A stretch of 37,225 nucleotides of DNA from a virus. Made by a program: the position numbers and the translations under genes. The notes below the pieces were generated by a model that saw nothing but the letters and a program-made list of their open reading frames with translations, had not been told where the DNA came from and did not search any database. This document shows positions 11,643 through 19,032 of the stretch, in pieces. The stretch is taken from IMG/VR virus record IMGVR_UViG_3300028027_000125, positions 1 through 37,225 of that record. The stretch is one strand, 5' to 3'. The stretch's first letter is position 1. Every line of letters begins with the position of its first letter.

Positions 11643-11745
11643 AGTTTACGAGGCGAAAGCGGATGCTGTGCCAGTTGCGATCAAAAGCCTCTGATTACGC
11701 ACAGACGCAGCGAGTAGCCTCACCACAATTCAACAGGAGTTAATG
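11643..11745 (+). other. Intergenic element with crossing complementary segments and a possible 26-codon ORF
   Basis: GAGGC (11650-11654) can pair with GCCTC (11687-11691), and CTGTGC (11666-11671) with GCACAG (11699-11704). The two pairings cross, as in a pseudoknot. A 26-codon frame runs from an ATG at 11663 to TAA at 11741-11743, with GAGG nine bases before it, and ends next to the following gene. It may be a leader peptide or only spacer; chance pairing cannot be excluded. Confidence 0.35.
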
Positions 11746-12060
11746 ATGGACTATAAGAAAATGTTTAAGACGATGTTCCCAATTGGTGAGTTTCCACGAG
11801 TAAGAAGCTCAGATCCAGTGACATCTTTTGAGGCGGCAGACCAGATTAAAGAGTCTGCTAAACAACATCACCAGGTCATTCTAGAGTGCCTAAGAACACA
11901 TGGTGCGCTTGGCAAAGATGGCATAGCTGCATTGACAGACCTAGATGGTAATCAAGTCGCTAGACGCTTAAGCGAAATGAAAGTCTTAGGGCTTATCCAA
12001 TTAACTGGCAAAACAGTTAAATCAAACTCAGGTAGAAATGAGAGAGAGTGGTCAGCATGA
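11746..12060 (+). CDS. Winged-helix DNA-binding protein
   Basis: A 104-residue protein. After MDYKKMFKTMFPIGEFPRVR, the region SDPVTSFEAADQI, HQVILECLRTHGALGKDGIA, ALTDLDGNQVARRLSEMKVL and a GLIQLTGKTVKSNSGR wing form a winged helix of the kind common in phage early operons, perhaps a transcription regulator or replication accessory. AGGAG lies six bases before the ATG at 11746; the ATG at 11743 is too close. The stop overlaps the next start (ATGA, 12057-12060). Confidence 0.72.
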   Translation: MDYKKMFKTMFPIGEFPRVRSSDPVTSFEAADQIKESAKQHHQVILECLRTHGALGKDGIAALTDLDGNQVARRLSEMKVLGLIQLTGKTVKSNSGRNEREWSA

Positions 12061-12278
12061 GTGAAGAAATAAGTCCCTTTGCATACATAAATTCTGAAAA
12101 AACATATTCATTTCATATTCCAGAAAGGTCTGTCTGGAAATGTTATATGTTTGGCAATAAACCAGAATTAAATGATGGAATTGTTTATCACCCAAGAAAA
12201 GATTGTGAGCCTAACTGGTTTGTTAGATGGATGATGAAAGTTTGTTTTGATTGCATATGGATTAAGGAGAAAAAATGA
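12057..12278 (+). CDS. 73-residue protein, unknown function
   Basis: A small, aromatic- and Cys-containing protein starting MSEEISPFAYINSEKTYSFH and ending with WMMKVCFDCIWIKEKK. GAGAGAG lies upstream of the ATG at 12057; the GTG at 12048 was not preferred. It overlaps both neighbours by four bases. No family is recognised. Confidence 0.6.
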   Translation: MSEEISPFAYINSEKTYSFHIPERSVWKCYMFGNKPELNDGIVYHPRKDCEPNWFVRWMMKVCFDCIWIKEKK

Positions 12279-12589
12279 GTTATGCAGATGTAGAAATTGA
12301 TGTAATTAGATGGGGTGAGGCTCGTGGCATCGTCCAGAACAGCACAGCATTTGCTCAAGCACTCAAAACTAAAGAAGAGTTAGATGAATTGTTTGACGCT
12401 ATCAACAATGAAGATAGAGAGGCCATCAAGGATGCCTATGGAGACATCTTGGTGACACTTATCTTGGGTTGTGCTTGTATTGACCTTGATCTTGTAAGTT
12501 GCTTAAAAGGTGCTTATTTAGAAATCAAGGACCGCAAAGGATATCTCAATGAATATGGGATATTTGTTAAGCAGTCAGAACCTGCATAG
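12275..12589 (+). CDS. MazG-like nucleotide pyrophosphohydrolase
   Basis: A 104-residue all-helical protein with the MazG metal signature: EELDE (34-38) and EAIKDAYGD (49-57), giving the EExxE...ExxxD pattern. MazG-like enzymes hydrolyse NTPs or (p)ppGpp-like nucleotides; in phages they may shift host nucleotide pools or delay starvation responses. It ends the rightward operon and its last 23 bases overlap the convergent endolysin gene. No terminator is visible between them. Confidence 0.82.
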   Translation: MSYADVEIDVIRWGEARGIVQNSTAFAQALKTKEELDELFDAINNEDREAIKDAYGDILVTLILGCACIDLDLVSCLKGAYLEIKDRKGYLNEYGIFVKQSEPA

Positions 12590-13163
12590 CGTGATTTATG
12601 TGTTTAATCCTGTCGTCTAGGCCAATAAAACCACCATTGATTTTCTTGGTCATGGTTTTGTAGTCTCGAACATCTGCAAATTGGTTGAGTTTCTGGGTAT
12701 TCCAGAACCAACCAGCAGTGAGAGCCGCATACATTGGAGTGGCAACCAAATCAGGCTCCATCACAAAATCCACACCTAAAGCTTGCCCTGCATGATAGTA
12801 ATTAGCATGGCCTGTCAACTGAATACAACCCCTGCCTCTGAAACGATATCCATCACCAGAGGCTTCATCCCTGTTTCCCATACGTGAGCTGTAAACAGTA
12901 TTGGCAATAGCTTTTGGGTTACGAGCGCACATCTGTGCTTTGGTAGCATCAAAGCGTTTAGGCCATAACTTCTGTAGAGCCTCTGCACGATAGTTCAAGT
13001 TCTCTTCTAAGATTTTAAAATTACCGCACTCATGGCTACATTGACCAATAAATGATGCTTGGCGTACTGGAGTGCTGATATCAAAACGCTCAAAAGTTGC
13101 GTTCAAAGCATCAACCCATTGCTCACCAATGTGTAGCTTTGCAAGTTGTTCTTTATTTACCAT
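12567..13163 (-). CDS. GH19-family endolysin
   Basis: A 198-residue chitinase-class-I-like (GH19) enzyme. ASFIGQCSHECGNF (36-49) holds the probable catalytic Glu45, and GDGYRFRGRGCIQLTGHANY (103-122) is the GH19 substrate-site signature, used by many phage lysins to cut peptidoglycan sugars. No signal peptide is present, so export needs a holin. AAGGA lies upstream of the ATG; the start overlaps the Rz-like gene by 11 bases. The length is normal for GH19 lysins. Confidence 0.9.
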   Translation of the reverse strand: MVNKEQLAKLHIGEQWVDALNATFERFDISTPVRQASFIGQCSHECGNFKILEENLNYRAEALQKLWPKRFDATKAQMCARNPKAIANTVYSSRMGNRDEASGDGYRFRGRGCIQLTGHANYYHAGQALGVDFVMEPDLVATPMYAALTAGWFWNTQKLNQFADVRDYKTMTKKINGGFIGLDDRIKHINHAMQVLTA

Positions 13164-13647
13164 TTAACAAATTCCTTACATTATCGTAAGCCTCAATACA
13201 GGCATTTAGTTGGGCAGTGTTTCTATCACCCTGGGCAACTATTTCTGCGATGGCTTGGAGGGTTGCTCGCTCGGCATCAGAAGCTTGGTCAACCTGTCTG
13301 TCAGGTTCACTTCTTGTTTCTGGATTTGTGGGGGCAGCGGGGGTACTTGCGGGGGCTTGTACACAACTGGCGGTGGGGAGGCGCACCCTACCAGCACGAA
13401 TGGCAGCATCCAAAGCACTTTGTTTTTGATTGACAACATTTGTAGTCTCCTGAAGTTTGGTAGCAGTAGAATTAATTTGCTCAGTAAGTTTCAGTTCAGT
13501 CTGACGAGATTCCTCATTTTTGCGAGCAATCTCAATCTGCATTTCAGCATCACGATCTGACCAACCGAAATGGTATCCACCACGATATGTACCAAATAAG
13601 ATCACGAATGACCCAACCAGTAGCCAAGGAAGTGGTATGCCAAACAT
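13153..13647 (-). CDS. Rz: Rz-like inner-membrane spanin
   Basis: A 164-residue protein with one N-terminal membrane anchor (PWLLVGSFVILFGTY, 7-21), then a long, charged coiled-coil region and a Pro/Ala-rich stretch. This is the topology of i-spanins, which span the periplasm and pair with Rz1 to fuse the inner and outer membranes in lysis. The Rz1 gene is embedded in another frame. GAGGTTGACTA precedes the ATG, which overlaps the upstream stop (TAATG). Confidence 0.85.
   Translation of the reverse strand: MFGIPLPWLLVGSFVILFGTYRGGYHFGWSDRDAEMQIEIARKNEESRQTELKLTEQINSTATKLQETTNVVNQKQSALDAAIRAGRVRLPTASCVQAPASTPAAPTNPETRSEPDRQVDQASDAERATLQAIAEIVAQGDRNTAQLNACIEAYDNVRNLLNGK
13239..13439 (-). CDS. 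Rz1: Rz1-like outer-membrane lipoprotein spanin, embedded in Rz
   Basis: A 66-residue ORF lies wholly inside the Rz gene in another frame. It has a signal peptide with lipobox LVGC (Cys19), then ASPPPVVYKPPQVPPLPPQ, the Pro-rich tether typical of o-spanins. AGGAG lies seven bases before the ATG, so it is independently translated. The embedded arrangement is known for Rz/Rz1. Start, lipobox and tether agree, so this is a real gene rather than a shadow. Confidence 0.88.
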   Translation of the reverse strand: MLSIKNKVLWMLPFVLVGCASPPPVVYKPPQVPPLPPQIQKQEVNLTDRLTKLLMPSEQPSKPSQK

Positions 13648-14153
13648 TAGTCAACCTCTTTTCTTGCCATAGCTAAATGCTCACGATATTCATTGTCTTC
13701 CATGTGGTCTGGAGGAGTGCTTGGCGGTGGTGGTGGAGTCCAAGATTCATCCAACTCAGGATTAACCCACTTAGGAAGGTCACTGGAAGGCGCTGTCCAT
13801 GTATAAGTTGGTTGTTGACCAGAAACGCTTGTAACGCTCGTTTGTGGTGGGCAGGTAGGTTGTGTTGTACTAGGTGGATTTGAAGGCTTGATGGCGTTAT
13901 TAACCGCTCCTACAGCCCTTTTGGACATAACTCCACCAATTCCACCAACAATCAGCAGAACAATGTCGTTCAACATCTTGGTATATGCTTGGTCAATAGG
14001 AGCCATTGACTTAATTGGTTGTGTCACAAAGGTGACAGAGTACAAAAGTGCAATAACAATAAAACACAAGATCAGGGTGACTATGACAACCACAAAGCCC
14101 CAAACTCGTACTTCAATGTCTTCAGGGGTTAGGTTTTTCTGATTGGACATCAT
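13647..14153 (-). CDS. Two-span membrane protein, holin candidate
   Basis: A 168-residue protein with two membrane segments, VWGFVVVIVTLILCFIVIAL (17-36) and a second about 63-77 (IVLLIVGGIGGVMSK), then a long Pro/Ser/Thr-rich hydrophilic tail (about 90-168). It sits directly upstream of the spanins and endolysin, where holins lie, and has holin-like topology, but the tail is unusually long. GGAG is ten bases before the ATG at 14153; 14150 is an alternative start. The end overlaps the Rz start. Confidence 0.6.
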   Translation of the reverse strand: MMSNQKNLTPEDIEVRVWGFVVVIVTLILCFIVIALLYSVTFVTQPIKSMAPIDQAYTKMLNDIVLLIVGGIGGVMSKRAVGAVNNAIKPSNPPSTTQPTCPPQTSVTSVSGQQPTYTWTAPSSDLPKWVNPELDESWTPPPPPSTPPDHMEDNEYREHLAMARKEVD

Positions 14154-14322
14154 TAACTTTTTTCTCCAAGATTGGTGCTACCAGATATTCTGGACACATT
14201 TGAGTAAATAGACACTTAGGCTTCTGACATTGCTCTAAATGGAAGTTGTCTGGGTTCTGGCATGGATATCGATAAACATCTTTGCATCCAGTTAAAAGTA
14301 ACACTAAGAACAAATATCTCAT
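14122..14322 (-). CDS. Small cysteine-rich lipoprotein
   Basis: A 66-residue protein with a short signal and lipobox (LLLTGC, Cys13), giving a mature lipid-anchored peptide that contains four further cysteines (YRYPCQ, EQCQKPKC, QMCPEYL). It may be disulfide-bonded in the periplasm or face outside. It is distinct from Rz1 because it lacks a Pro tether. Superinfection exclusion or lysis aid is possible. The start overlaps the preceding stop (ATGA) and the end overlaps the holin candidate by 32 bases. Confidence 0.68.
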   Translation of the reverse strand: MRYLFLVLLLTGCKDVYRYPCQNPDNFHLEQCQKPKCLFTQMCPEYLVAPILEKKVNDVQSEKPNP

Positions 14323-14495
14323 GCCATTACATCCACTTGAGAAGCCTTAACCCATTGAGTCTTAATCTCTTGGGCTTTTTGTTGGTGTTGGACTTGATGA
14401 TTCAACTCTGCCAACCTTTGCATATTTTGTTGGTGGATCACCCTATGAGCCTCCCATAGCATACGAGCATTCTCTTGATAAGTGGTAATTTTCAT
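14319..14495 (-). CDS. 58-residue Gln/His-rich helical protein, unknown function
   Basis: An ORF coupled to both neighbours by ATGA overlaps. The product (MKITTYQENARMLWEAHRVI, then HQQNMQRLAELNHQVQHQQK) is one long amphipathic helix, probably a coiled coil. No family is recognised. Confidence 0.6.
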   Translation of the reverse strand: MKITTYQENARMLWEAHRVIHQQNMQRLAELNHQVQHQQKAQEIKTQWVKASQVDVMA

Positions 14496-14641
14496 AACCC
14501 AATCTTTCCAAGTAAAAGGTTAACAATCTTGTCTGACAAATCATCAGGCAAGAACCTCAAGAATCCTAGAAACCACCAAGCAGCGCACCCGTAGCAGAAC
14601 ACCCTGCAAAACAAGTCGAATTGCTTCTGGTACTCGTTCAT
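14492..14641 (-). CDS. 49-residue membrane-associated small protein
   Basis: An ATGA-coupled ORF of 49 residues with a hydrophobic, aromatic middle (FCYGCAAWWFLGFLRFL) that could be a short membrane segment, flanked by MNEYQKQFDLFCRV and a hydrophilic end. Evidence is limited to overlap with both neighbours and composition. A virion-exit or lysis helper is possible but unproved. Confidence 0.58.
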   Translation of the reverse strand: MNEYQKQFDLFCRVFCYGCAAWWFLGFLRFLPDDLSDKIVNLLLGKIGL

Positions 14642-15132
14642 CTACCACAACCGCCCTTCGGACATAGGCTCATCAACTCGTTGATACCAATAAAGACCAG
14701 TAGTAGAACAAAAGCAATACCGCCAATAATCATGGCTATTTCTTGCATTTCCTCTTCTTTGGCCTTGGCCTTCTTTTCCTCGGCTCTCAACGCTGCCATC
14801 TCTTTGGCATCATCCCTGTCCATCTCAGCTTGTCTAGCCTTGATCTTGTTCCAGACATCAATCTTGCCTGTCTGCATGAACAACATCTTTAACTCTTCTT
14901 CAAAGGCTCTGGCTTGCTCTAGTGCCATCTCAATCTGGAGAGCGGCTCCCATGTTCGAGCCTTTCTTCTCCCTCTTTGCTTGAAGCATAGCCTTGGTTGC
15001 TTGACTTTTAGCGTCAAACATCTTGCCAATCATCGGGGCAAGACCGCCTAAATCATTGGCTACCTTACTAGCCTTCTTAACCATTGAAATGGCACTCTGT
15101 AGGCCATTTAGAGCTGTGATTGGATCAATCAT
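14638..15132 (-). CDS. Coiled-coil membrane protein, conserved in environmental phages
   Basis: With the start at 15132 the product has 164 residues, opening MIDPITALNGLQSAISMVKK, a type often found near phage lysis or ejection genes. The centre is long, charged coiled coil (about 55-125), ending in a single membrane span (IAMIIGGIAFVLLLVFIGI). The ATG overlaps the stop of the 39-residue gene, so the ATG at 15153 was rejected. Function is unknown; a structural or membrane-anchoring role fits. Confidence 0.7.
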   Translation of the reverse strand: MIDPITALNGLQSAISMVKKASKVANDLGGLAPMIGKMFDAKSQATKAMLQAKREKKGSNMGAALQIEMALEQARAFEEELKMLFMQTGKIDVWNKIKARQAEMDRDDAKEMAALRAEEKKAKAKEEEMQEIAMIIGGIAFVLLLVFIGINELMSLCPKGGCGR

Positions 15133-15248
15133 TTCTTCTCTACCTTTTTCCATTCAATACAGTAGACCCTGCGGTTGTAAACATCTCCAACCCAAGTCCA
15201 CTTAACACACCTGTATTCAATAGATACAGCCAGTAAAAAACTAATCAT
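15129..15248 (-). CDS. 39-residue small protein, unknown function
   Basis: A short ORF with ATGA overlaps at both ends. MISFLLAVSIEYRCVKWTWV is followed by a GDVYNRRVYCIEWKKV segment: a hydrophobic beginning and a Cys-containing beta-like core. Similar tiny proteins with a final RRVYC-W pattern occur in phages as hypothetical proteins. The double coupling supports translation. Confidence 0.6.
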   Translation of the reverse strand: MISFLLAVSIEYRCVKWTWVGDVYNRRVYCIEWKKVEKK

Positions 15249-15337
15249 ATCCAAGCCCAAATTATTATGGATAAACTCCAAATGACAAGGGCAACCATAC
15301 TGACTGCCGCAATGAATGCAAGCAGCCAGTCTTTCAT
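15245..15337 (-). CDS. 30-residue single-span membrane peptide
   Basis: An ORF between the SLT-domain protein and the 39-residue gene. It reads MKDWLLAFIAAVSMVALVIW followed by SLSIIIWAWI: nearly all hydrophobic, so one membrane helix. The start is two bases from the upstream stop and the stop overlaps the next start (ATGA). It is too short for family recognition. Confidence 0.55.
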   Translation of the reverse strand: MKDWLLAFIAAVSMVALVIWSLSIIIWAWI

Positions 15338-15338
15338 G

Positions 15339-17492
15339 TTATCTGTTTAACAAGAAACGCTCAGTACCATACTCTGGCAACTGGCCTAAACCATAGCTAG
15401 TCATAGGATTAGAAGTGATCCTGTTGAGTAAACCAGGTGTTTGAGGCTGAGTGTTTGGTAGCATATTGCGTTGGTACATACCGCTTGTAATACCTGCTCT
15501 TGCTACTGGTCTGCCAAATACAGTGCCTAGCAATGTAGGATTGCTTGCAGATGCAGCGGCAACACCTGCGGCTCCCACATCTAATGGACTAATGCCAGGA
15601 ACACTACCAATCCGAGCAGTATTTTGGAAAGCAGTCGGATAGGCAGCAGCGGCATTTGCTAAAGCCTGAAGTTCGCTAGGAACAATTTTTCCTGCGGCAG
15701 CTCTTTGGCCTAATGCAGAACCAGAGACATCTCCTGTTGCGGCATTCAATGACTTCTCAATTGTGTAGCTTTTAGCAATATCTTGACGAGCTTGCTTAAA
15801 GTTTTTCATCACATCAGGTTGCTTGAAGTTTTGCAAATTACGCTCTGCAAGATCTTCCAATTGTCTAGCGGCAAACTTTTGTTGTTGTCCAAGACTTCTC
15901 TTGGCAGGATCCAAAGACATTGAATTTGCTTCGCCATCAAACTTCAAACGCTTCATTTGCTCAACAAGTCCAACACCATCAAAACTCATTTGCTTCAAGC
16001 CATTTAAAACATTGAGTTCAGCAGAAACATCTGTTGTATTCGCTAACTTTTGCAAATCATTTGTGCGCTTGTTTACATCTGTAATAAATTGTTTATCAGT
16101 GTAGTAAGCATTGTTTGACTTTAATGCCTCATAAGCTTGACCTTTAACATCTCTATAGTCTTGCAAAACTTTCGGGGTAATTACAGTGTCTTCAGGCAAG
16201 TTCAATGCTTTACGAGCTTGAGTATTAATAACTTCTTGATTTTTAATTGATGCAACTTGACCAGTTTGTTGTTTTCCAGAAAAGCCTTCTAACATTCTGT
16301 TTAAGAAAGTTGGATTGACTTGTGTTGGAGGTAATGTTGCACCTTGATTGATAGCCTCTTGTGCAATCTGTTGTCTTTGTGTCAAATTAGCAGGTGCTCT
16401 AGGTGTTGTTATAGCACCTGTCAAAGCAGTAGGAGTAGTCAATAAACCACCAACTGCCGCTTCATTAAACACTTGAGCAGGATTAATAGTTCCTGTAGTA
16501 GCTTGTTGTTGTGCGGCAGAAGTTAAACCTGCAGTACCTGTACCTGCGGCAACATTCTGAGCCAATGCAACAGTTCTAGGTGCGGCTTGAGCAATTGCAG
16601 TAGGCGTTGAAGCAACAATAGATTTCTGCATAGCACCAGGCAAAACCAAGTTTGCAGGGTCTAGTAAACCTGTAGCCATACCACCAACAAGAAGACCTGG
16701 ACGTTGTGTGGCAACTTGATATGTACCTTTTAGAATGTCACCGATAGACTGAGTAGGTTGTGGTGCAGGTTGTTGTTTTGTGCGATCAATGCCAAGGTAT
16801 TCATCAGAAAAACCAAGCTTACTGAGGCCACCAGTTATGCCACTAGCCATTAAACCAGCAGTGCCTCTGATTAATTGTCCAGTAGTAGTCTTGCCACGCA
16901 AAACATCCATTGGGTTAAAACTAGCTTGTACATCTTGTAAAAATTGGCTTTGACCAGTTTGTTGAGGTGGAGGTGCTGTAGTAGTGGTTACACCAGTTAC
17001 AGGCTTCCAATCTTCATTAGCCAATGATTGTTGAGTAGTTGCTGTATTTGCTACTGGTTGTTGATTGATGCCAGATACAGGCTTCCAATCTTCGTCATCT
17101 TTATTTGCCATACCAACCACCTTCTTTACGTAGTTTTGTGTTTCTTTAAATGGAGGAACACCACCATACTTCTCAACATTGCCAGGACCTGCGTTATAAG
17201 CGGCAGCAACCAATGTAGGATCTTGAAATCTTTGTGATAGTTGACCAAGATATTTAACACCACCTCGGATGTTATCTTTCCAATCCATTCGGTTGACACC
17301 AAGATCTTTAGCAGTTGCACTCATCAACTGCATAGGTCCATAAGCACGATCATTAAATCTTGTTTTAGGACCAATAGCGTTAAACGCACCACCAGACTCA
17401 GCCTCAATAACATTTTGCACCAGTGAAACGGGTACGCCTTGACGCTCCGCTTCCTGAGTAGCAAATGCAAAGATTTCGTCTTTAGTTGCCAT
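15339..17492 (-). CDS. Ejection/internal virion protein with N-terminal lytic transglycosylase
   Basis: A 717-residue protein. The first about 120 residues are a soluble lytic transglycosylase domain: IEAESGG (29-35) with catalytic Glu32, YGPMQLM (51-57) and AAYNAGPGN (97-105). The remainder is Ala/Gln/Thr-rich and mainly helical, as in podovirus ejection proteins such as T7 gp16 (SLT at its start). It would be packaged in the head, ejected first and cut the cell wall to let DNA cross. Two neighbours upstream also look like ejection proteins. The start lies just after the upstream stop. Confidence 0.85.
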   Translation of the reverse strand: MATKDEIFAFATQEAERQGVPVSLVQNVIEAESGGAFNAIGPKTRFNDRAYGPMQLMSATAKDLGVNRMDWKDNIRGGVKYLGQLSQRFQDPTLVAAAYNAGPGNVEKYGGVPPFKETQNYVKKVVGMANKDDEDWKPVSGINQQPVANTATTQQSLANEDWKPVTGVTTTTAPPPQQTGQSQFLQDVQASFNPMDVLRGKTTTGQLIRGTAGLMASGITGGLSKLGFSDEYLGIDRTKQQPAPQPTQSIGDILKGTYQVATQRPGLLVGGMATGLLDPANLVLPGAMQKSIVASTPTAIAQAAPRTVALAQNVAAGTGTAGLTSAAQQQATTGTINPAQVFNEAAVGGLLTTPTALTGAITTPRAPANLTQRQQIAQEAINQGATLPPTQVNPTFLNRMLEGFSGKQQTGQVASIKNQEVINTQARKALNLPEDTVITPKVLQDYRDVKGQAYEALKSNNAYYTDKQFITDVNKRTNDLQKLANTTDVSAELNVLNGLKQMSFDGVGLVEQMKRLKFDGEANSMSLDPAKRSLGQQQKFAARQLEDLAERNLQNFKQPDVMKNFKQARQDIAKSYTIEKSLNAATGDVSGSALGQRAAAGKIVPSELQALANAAAAYPTAFQNTARIGSVPGISPLDVGAAGVAAASASNPTLLGTVFGRPVARAGITSGMYQRNMLPNTQPQTPGLLNRITSNPMTSYGLGQLPEYGTERFLLNR

Positions 17493-17493
17493 C

Positions 17494-19023
17494 TTATTGA
17501 CCCACTGGCATTACAGAACCATCTGGCTTTTTAATTCCATATCTACCAGATTTACCTTGTACAAGTTGGAAACCTGCGGGTAAAACTGGTTTGGTTGGAT
17601 TGGCGGCAATTTGCTCATTAAGGAATTGGTTAACCTTTGGATGGTTATACAAACGAGGATTGTCAGGAGAGTTAGCCCATGCCGTATAAACATTCTTTGG
17701 ATCACCATTGTAGGCATCAATAAATCTTTGACGAGCATCATCTTTATCTGCTGCAGCAATTTCAAGAGCAGACACATACTTGGTTACAAACTTAGGATCG
17801 GTTACACCAGTAGTTGCTTTGTCAACAATACCACCTTCAAATGCGTTAGCATTGCCTTTAATGTTGCTCAAACCCTTCAGAACACCTTCAGAACGTGTCT
17901 TGTTCAGCAAGTTAACATTACCTACCAAAGAGTCAAATTTATCGCCAACACCAGGTATAGCCCTTATGTAAGCTCCACCTGTTGCAAAAAACTCTGTCAG
18001 TTTATTGGGGTCAAGTTGTTCTGCAGCGTTGTATAAATACTCAGCAGAAACCTTTCGATCACCAACAGTTAATGCCGCATCAAGAGCAGTTTTTGTAAAC
18101 TCATTGTACCGATTTGATGTTGCTAGATTTACTGCTTCTTGAGCAGGAGAAATCTTGGCTACTGCGCCTGCAGGAGCTGCGGTTGCTGGAGTAGTTCCAG
18201 CAGTACCAGTACTAGGAGGCTGAGTAAGAAGAGAAGATCTGGGAACAAAATATGTTTTGCCATCACGACCAATGACTTGCTCAACTTGACCTGCGGCTTG
18301 ACCAACAGCTTCAGCAGCCTTAATAGTTTGAACAGCATTTGCAGCGCCTGGAATAGCTTGCTGAACAAAACCGCCACCTTGAACTGGAGCTAGGAACGTA
18401 TTAGGAGATACTTCTGGAGGCGTTGATTGGATCTTAGATTGCATATAATTCTGCACAGGAGCCGCAGAATAACCACCTGTCAATGGATTAAATTGAGAAG
18501 TAATGCCATCTTTTTGTGACGGCAGTCCACGCAATATTTCCATATTTGGGTTTAGCAATAAATCACCTTGCACTCTAGGTTGCAAAGCAGAAATAGTCTC
18601 TCGCATTGCGCCTTGGCTTGCAGTAGGAAGGCTCAATACATCTTGTAAAGCGCTTTGGATGTTAAATGGCAAACCTCTTGCTCTTGCACTCTTTAAATCT
18701 TCTTGTTGTTGCAAAACATCAGGCGTAACAGGGCCCATGTACTGTGGACTGTTTTCATTAAACTGAGTAGGCATATACTTAGTTTGGAAATTGCTCACAG
18801 CGGCACGATCAGCCGCTCTCTGTTGCATCTCATTAATAGACTTCTGACCACTCAAATACTGTTCTGGAACAGACAAAGCAGACCTTAAACCCATTGAAGC
18901 ATCATTGCTTAACAAAGAACCTAGCAAGAACTGAGTTGTTGCTTGCTTTTGCAAACTTTCTTTCTCAGTATCACTAAGACCAGTAAGTGCCGCATCAGAC
19001 AGCAAACCAAAATTGAAAGCCAT
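17494..19023 (-). CDS. Probable internal virion (ejection) protein
   Basis: A 509-residue protein between two ejection-like proteins. The start (MAFNFGLLSDAALTGLSDTE) and helical, Ala/Gln-rich sequence with a Pro/Thr/Ala linker (about 270-290) and a globular helical C-terminus resemble P22 gp16/gp20-type or T7 gp15-type proteins in style, not clearly in sequence. No enzyme motif is visible. It ends one base before the SLT gene starts. Confidence 0.6.
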   Translation of the reverse strand: MAFNFGLLSDAALTGLSDTEKESLQKQATTQFLLGSLLSNDASMGLRSALSVPEQYLSGQKSINEMQQRAADRAAVSNFQTKYMPTQFNENSPQYMGPVTPDVLQQQEDLKSARARGLPFNIQSALQDVLSLPTASQGAMRETISALQPRVQGDLLLNPNMEILRGLPSQKDGITSQFNPLTGGYSAAPVQNYMQSKIQSTPPEVSPNTFLAPVQGGGFVQQAIPGAANAVQTIKAAEAVGQAAGQVEQVIGRDGKTYFVPRSSLLTQPPSTGTAGTTPATAAPAGAVAKISPAQEAVNLATSNRYNEFTKTALDAALTVGDRKVSAEYLYNAAEQLDPNKLTEFFATGGAYIRAIPGVGDKFDSLVGNVNLLNKTRSEGVLKGLSNIKGNANAFEGGIVDKATTGVTDPKFVTKYVSALEIAAADKDDARQRFIDAYNGDPKNVYTAWANSPDNPRLYNHPKVNQFLNEQIAANPTKPVLPAGFQLVQGKSGRYGIKKPDGSVMPVGQ

Positions 19024-19032
19024 ATAAACTCC

